Source: JAAFHB01 sp038236995
GTDB taxonomy: Bacteria; Bacteroidota; Bacteroidia; Bacteroidales; Prolixibacteraceae
Direction: 5' to 3'
DNA length: 64,000 nucleotides
NCBI GenBank assembly: GCA_038236995.1
Contig: JBBRZE010000005.1
Coordinates: forward strand, 42,912-106,911
The position numbers and the translations under genes are program-made. Positions 60,133 to 64,000 of this stretch are shown piece after piece; the first letter of the stretch is position 1, and every line of letters starts with the position of its first letter. A model generated the notes under the pieces. The model was given only the letters and a program-made list of their open reading frames with translations, did no database searches and was not told the DNA's origin.

Positions 60133-61410
60133 TTACTTCGCAGCAGCCGGACTTTCATTGATAAATTTGATAGCCTCTTCTTCATAAATATTACCGGTCA
60201 TTTCACCAAGCGAAGTACGGCTCACATAGTTATAACGTTCGAATCCGCCAAAATCTTCTTTGGTTAGCATGTATCCAAAAGCATCATTTGTCAGGCCAAA
60301 AAGGAATGGCTGATCGCTTTTCATTTTCCTTTTTACATAGAAGCCAATGTTAGGTAACGCTTCACCGGGTATTGTTACCACCTGTGCTTTCCCAATGTTC
60401 AGTAGGTTCAGACGCGTAGAAACAGTTGAAAAATCACTGTTCTTAGCTGCTTGTGCAGCAAGCGGAGAATGTTTGAAAACAAACCGCATCGTTTCGGAAT
60501 CGATCGGGAATGTGATGACTTTCGAAGCACAATAAAGATCGGGATTCTCCTGTACTTGAGCTGGTTCAACAATCCGTAAAGCCTCATCAGCCATCAGGTT
60601 GCCAATACGGATGCATTCATCCCAGTCGTTTGCTTCTTTGCCATTTTCGCGCCTCGTATCGGCCGTCACCATTCCTCCTTGTGCGCTGTTCATGAAAATG
60701 GCCATCCCACCCACTTTTGATTCTATCCGTTCATAAAGCGGGCCGCATAAATCGGGGCTGATGAGTTTACGATCCGTACCAAGGATTTCGGGATGCGTTG
60801 CATAATTAACAAGTGTGGCAATTGGCTTACCTTTATTTGCGCCTGAAGTTGCAATCGCCTGAATGATACCCATGCGCGGATCATACAGTTTCTCGGCATA
60901 ATAATTATAGGCAATCTTTCCCTTTGCCTCACCTACCGCAGTTTTGAGACTTGCCGGTTGGAGTTTTGAAATAGCTTCGTTCACGGCATCGGCGATTTGA
61001 TTAACACACCAGCCGAGGTATTTAAGATCTGCTCCTGTGTTCCCATTCTCATCCGTAAAACCATAAGCATCAGGACAACTATGGGAATGTGTTGCGCCAA
61101 TCAAAACATTTTCAGGTGCAATACCTTTGATCAGTTTTCGTGAACGGTCACCCAGATAGGCGGGCCACCCGATGTTGTCAACACTCACAATAGCAATCCT
61201 TGTCGACCCTTTTTCAAGCACAAAAGCACGGACGGTAAGTTCACCTTTTATGCCTGTCGGCATTTCAGGAGTGCCCATTCCGCCTGAGATTGGGATTAAT
61301 GTCTTAGGTGTGATGTTCCTCATCGCAGCTCCAGCCTTGAAGGTCTGGGCGTTGAGGTTTCCTGCAACGATCAGCAGGATGAGAACTGAGATGAATGGTT
61401 TTAAATTCAT
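60133..61410 (-). CDS. Neutral ceramidase-like secreted hydrolase
   Basis: 425 residues with signal peptide MNLKPFISVLILLIVAGNLNA. Ceramidase N-domain features: FKAGAAMRNITPKTLIPISG, VLIGATHSHSCPDAYGF, LVNYATHPEILG and MNSAQGGMVTAD, where the histidines would bind zinc. A short C-terminal part (LFGLTNDAFGYMLTKEDFGG) matches the closing segment of the paralog at 48505 (VFGLANDEIGYIVPKSQW). Substrate could be a ceramide-like N-acyl lipid; Bacteroidota make sphingolipids, so self or foreign lipid are both possible. Last gene of an operon with the PHP protein and the paralog at the right edge. Confidence 0.82.
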   Translation of the reverse strand: MNLKPFISVLILLIVAGNLNAQTFKAGAAMRNITPKTLIPISGGMGTPEMPTGIKGELTVRAFVLEKGSTRIAIVSVDNIGWPAYLGDRSRKLIKGIAPENVLIGATHSHSCPDAYGFTDENGNTGADLKYLGWCVNQIADAVNEAISKLQPASLKTAVGEAKGKIAYNYYAEKLYDPRMGIIQAIATSGANKGKPIATLVNYATHPEILGTDRKLISPDLCGPLYERIESKVGGMAIFMNSAQGGMVTADTRRENGKEANDWDECIRIGNLMADEALRIVEPAQVQENPDLYCASKVITFPIDSETMRFVFKHSPLAAQAAKNSDFSTVSTRLNLLNIGKAQVVTIPGEALPNIGFYVKRKMKSDQPFLFGLTNDAFGYMLTKEDFGGFERYNYVSRTSLGEMTGNIYEEEAIKFINESPAAAK

Positions 61411-61423
61411 AATGCATCAAATT

Positions 61424-62725
61424 TTAATAGATATATATCGGATTTGAATAAAGCCAGGGGACTAATTTCCCGTTCAGCTGAATATGCATCTCAATCCGGT
61501 AGGCCCCTTTTTTGATCGGTTCGGTCCATGCGTATTGATAGCTTTCACCTGCGGAAACATTAACTGTTTTGCCGTTATGTATCAGTCGGAACTGACCCGG
61601 AAGCGGAGAGACTGCATTCAGCGATTTTGCCTGATCGATTTTAATAGAATCGCCCATAATTCCGTTAATACTATCTTTTAGACTTAACGAATAATATTGG
61701 AATCCTTTCGCATCACCCAGGCATTTAAAGGCAGTATAGAGATGTCCTTTTTTCAGGTTCTGTGCCAGCGACGGTACTGAAAGTGTGTCTGCCAGTACAT
61801 AGTTCGTGATGTAATTGAACCCTTCTTTGTAGGTGTCGATCATCCATTTAAAGATGTACCCGTTTTCATCAGGAGTCTGGAACAACCACTTGTTCCAGAA
61901 TTTAACCTCCATCGTATCAATGGCTTTTGCATTTGGTCCGATCCATTGAATCCGGCCATCTTTTAAATACTTTGCCCTGAAATTCTGGTTCTCGTGCGTA
62001 TCAACCGCCGAAAAGCCAACGATCTTTCTTTTAAGATTTAATGAATCCCAGCGTGCCAGTATTGATGTCTGTTCATCAAACATTTCCCGCAATGCCCACG
62101 GGCGGTATTTGTTCCCGTTCACGATAAAATTGATGATCACAGGGGGCAACGATTCATCTTTGGTATCCGTATGAAAATTGTAGATCTCCATTCCCTGGTA
62201 ATCGGGATTGGCCCAGTTATGAGGCTCTTCGGTATGTGCATAGAAGATGATTCCCCCTTTGGAAATGATATTTTTGGCAACAGTATCTTTATCCATTCGC
62301 CAATCGATGATGGTTGAATCAAGCGGCCATGTATCAAATCCCTGCTTTTCGCTGCCAGGTTCGATCAGAACGCCATCGTAAAATCCTTTAAATCCCTTTG
62401 GAATTGTATCAATGTTACCGTGCGGATGATCTGTCAGAAATATAAAATCGATTCCATCGCTTTTTGCAGCGGGGATGATTTCGTTTAATGTTCCTTTACT
62501 GTCATGCGACAAGTAACTGTGTGCGTGGAGCACTCCCCGGTAAGTGTTTAATGTTGTCAGGATCGCAGGTTCCTTTCTGAGTTTCTGAAAGGCATTTACC
62601 TCTTTTTCAAGCCGGGGATAGGTAACCCAGTGACGCCATACTGCTGGCGTAAAGAGGATGATAAGTGTGATCAGGATTAAACCCAAAATTGTAAGAAGCA
62701 GGTATTTGATGATTCGAATGATCAT
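61424..62725 (-). CDS. Membrane-anchored PHP-domain phosphoesterase-like protein
   Basis: 433 residues. The N-terminal anchor (IIKYLLLTILGLILITLIIL) is followed by TPAVWRHW. Residues ~60-330 are a PHP metal-dependent fold: GVLHAHSYLSHDSKG, FLTDHPHG, FYAHTEEPHNW, GMEIYNFHTD and FSAVDTHENQNF, giving the His/Asp/Glu set for a di- or trinuclear metal site. The C-terminal ~100 residues are a beta domain (GQFRLIHNGKTVNV...WTEPIKKGAYRIEMHIQL) as found in secreted PHP proteins. Probable phosphoesterase at the periplasmic membrane face. It lies 5 bases behind one ceramidase-like gene and 13 before the other, so the three act together. Confidence 0.85.
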   Translation of the reverse strand: MIIRIIKYLLLTILGLILITLIILFTPAVWRHWVTYPRLEKEVNAFQKLRKEPAILTTLNTYRGVLHAHSYLSHDSKGTLNEIIPAAKSDGIDFIFLTDHPHGNIDTIPKGFKGFYDGVLIEPGSEKQGFDTWPLDSTIIDWRMDKDTVAKNIISKGGIIFYAHTEEPHNWANPDYQGMEIYNFHTDTKDESLPPVIINFIVNGNKYRPWALREMFDEQTSILARWDSLNLKRKIVGFSAVDTHENQNFRAKYLKDGRIQWIGPNAKAIDTMEVKFWNKWLFQTPDENGYIFKWMIDTYKEGFNYITNYVLADTLSVPSLAQNLKKGHLYTAFKCLGDAKGFQYYSLSLKDSINGIMGDSIKIDQAKSLNAVSPLPGQFRLIHNGKTVNVSAGESYQYAWTEPIKKGAYRIEMHIQLNGKLVPWLYSNPIYIY

Positions 62726-62730
62726 TGACG

Positions 62731-64000
62731 TTAAATTTTCACAGGTTGAATGACGATATCCGTCATCTTGCGGATTAAATCAACGGTATATTCACCCATA
62801 TTGGGGCCAAACCAACCCATCAGTTTCGATTCGTACTCATCCATGTAGAAATACCTTCCCGGAATTACATAACCCACATAACTGCCGTTGAAACTTGAGA
62901 CGTTTGCACTAAAACCTTTTGCTGCAAGGGTATTCTTGATCTGAAGCGCATATTCGCCGCTGAAATCACAAGGAGTTGTAATCCAGACCATGTTCCCGAT
63001 TCTTAATGTCTGCAGATAAGCATTTTCAGGAAGGGGCATTAATTTTTTACTTAGCCAGGTTGAAAGGTTGATCTTCGTGGTTGCCCTTATATGGTATTCC
63101 GGTAATTGCAGTTTTAAAGACAATGTTGAAAAGGTTACCTTGTTATTCAGTATCGCTTTTGGCAAATGTACATTCAGGCTGTCGGCTAATCCTTCACCAA
63201 TCAGCTTTGGTTTGTCAAACCCTTTCCCTTCGCCAACCGGACTCTGGCTTCCGACGGAACCCGCAAAAAAGAGGGACAGATCAGCTGAAGTTTGCTCCAT
63301 TTTCCGTTCCCAATAACCAGGATAATCGGCACTTATTTCCATATTTCCTGATCCCATTGTTGTTGAATGCGCAGAAAAAGAACCTATTATTGCTTTCTTA
63401 CGGCAGGTTTGTTCAACGGAAATAAAACTGAAATCATCGTTCTTTGTACCTGATTCGCCAATAAGACGGTTTCTGGTATAAGTTGCAGCATTAAAACTTC
63501 CGGTTCCAATGCTGGCGGGATGAAGATCCGCAATCGCCGAAGTGACGGCCGTTGAGATTTGAAGAACAAGCCAACTTCCAACATTTTTATTCTCACCCCC
63601 GGCAAATTGTTCACCAACAAAGCCGGGCCCCCAGCCACCAAGACTTGAGTGGGTATGTGTGGCTGAATAGTAAACCTGATCCCTTCTGATTCCTTTTTGC
63701 GCAAGGAGATAGGTTACGGAATCAATAATATTTGGTGGCATTATCAGCAAGTCAGCCCCCACAAGGACAACGGTTTGATGATTGACTTTCAGCGCAACGG
63801 CCTTGATGAAAATGCTGTCGTGAATACCGGTGGCTGCTTTCCCTTTGCGTGCTCCAAATCCTGCCAGCGGTACATTCCTGAATTCTCCTTTAGAAACGTT
63901 ATCCGTTGAACTGTTCAGGTTTGGAGTGATGCTTACCTTTGCAAAACCGGCTTGCAGCGAATCATTTACGATCAAAGTCGTTTTTTTCAAACTGTCGAGA
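62731..64000 (-). CDS. Neutral ceramidase-like hydrolase (N-terminus beyond right edge)
   Basis: At least 422 residues are visible; the frame stays open to the edge, so the TTG at 63990 is not the real start and the signal or anchor lies outside. Ceramidase N-domain features: LQAGFAKVSITPNLNSS, VPLAGFGARKGKAATGIHD, YYSATHTHSSLGGWGPG, SFSAHSTTMGSGN with the zinc histidines, and AGSVGSQSPVGEG. The end (SFNGSYVGYVIPGRYFYMDEYE) corresponds to the GYIVP/GYMLT segment of the paralogs. It precedes the PHP gene by 5 bases. Confidence 0.8.
   Translation of the reverse strand, partial: LDSLKKTTLIVNDSLQAGFAKVSITPNLNSSTDNVSKGEFRNVPLAGFGARKGKAATGIHDSIFIKAVALKVNHQTVVLVGADLLIMPPNIIDSVTYLLAQKGIRRDQVYYSATHTHSSLGGWGPGFVGEQFAGGENKNVGSWLVLQISTAVTSAIADLHPASIGTGSFNAATYTRNRLIGESGTKNDDFSFISVEQTCRKKAIIGSFSAHSTTMGSGNMEISADYPGYWERKMEQTSADLSLFFAGSVGSQSPVGEGKGFDKPKLIGEGLADSLNVHLPKAILNNKVTFSTLSLKLQLPEYHIRATTKINLSTWLSKKLMPLPENAYLQTLRIGNMVWITTPCDFSGEYALQIKNTLAAKGFSANVSSFNGSYVGYVIPGRYFYMDEYESKLMGWFGPNMGEYTVDLIRKMTDIVIQPVKI

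Overview
The window reads as the chromosome of a free-living, polysaccharide-degrading member of the Bacteroidota, most likely order Bacteroidales/Marinilabiliales (Prolixibacteraceae-like). This is inferred from several GH92 genes, many secreted lipoprotein or N-terminally anchored hydrolases, A-rich leaders without clear Shine-Dalgarno motifs, and the general gene families; no rRNA or marker gene is present to fix the taxonomy. About 43 genes are supported. No tRNA, rRNA, CRISPR, transposase, phage gene or SusC/SusD pair was seen. The first and last genes are cut by the window edges.

Layout. (1) 1-11 kb, plus strand: a secreted glycan-degrading block with a GH92 3' end, a lipoprotein of unknown function, GH172 (DUF2961), GH51 arabinofuranosidase, a broken GH92/GH172 chimera, a 41-bp tandem repeat, a sugar isomerase-like TIM barrel, an esterase and a GH29 fucosidase. 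(2) 11-18 kb, minus strand: DUF1080 hydrolase, Na+/sugar symporter and AGE/cellobiose 2-epimerase in one tight operon, then a deoxyhypusine-synthase-like protein coupled to an unusual PfkB kinase-HAD phosphatase fusion. (3) 18-28 kb, minus strand: LacI regulator, ROK kinase, GmhA-like SIS isomerase, GH38 alpha-mannosidase, MFS permease, TIM-barrel hydrolase and GH92, with a perfect 14-bp palindrome before the ROK gene as candidate operator. (4) 28.8-42 kb, plus strand, divergent from (3): GH2 of the exo-glucosaminidase type, a second ROK kinase and MFS permease, a DegT aminotransferase, a Gfo/Idh/MocA dehydrogenase, an unknown polytopic membrane protein, a decayed GDPD fragment, GH92, and a DUF3089-GDPD fusion.

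(5) 43-54 kb, plus strand: metallophosphatase, DUF3748-like propeller protein, YVTN-propeller/phosphoesterase fusion, ceramidase-like hydrolase, two tandem paralogous esterases, an MFS permease and a DJ-1/PfpI protein. (6) 54.5-64 kb, minus strand: glycerol facilitator, glycerol kinase and glycerol-3-phosphate dehydrogenase, nitronate monooxygenase, and an operon of two ceramidase-like proteins around an anchored PHP protein.

Together, the first 40 kb looks dedicated to trimming mannose-, fucose-, arabinose- and hexosamine-containing glycans and importing the free sugars through MFS/SSS carriers for phosphorylation by ROK kinases. The last 24 kb has the makings of a lipid or phosphodiester scavenging region (phosphodiesterases, ceramidase-like amidases, esterases, glycerol catabolism). 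That second reading is inference from gene content.

The most unusual items are the PfkB-HAD fusion with its DHS-like partner, the DUF3089-GDPD fusion with a decayed GDPD relic nearby, the GH92/GH172 deletion chimera with a 7-bp junction microhomology, and three families of structured intergenic repeats.
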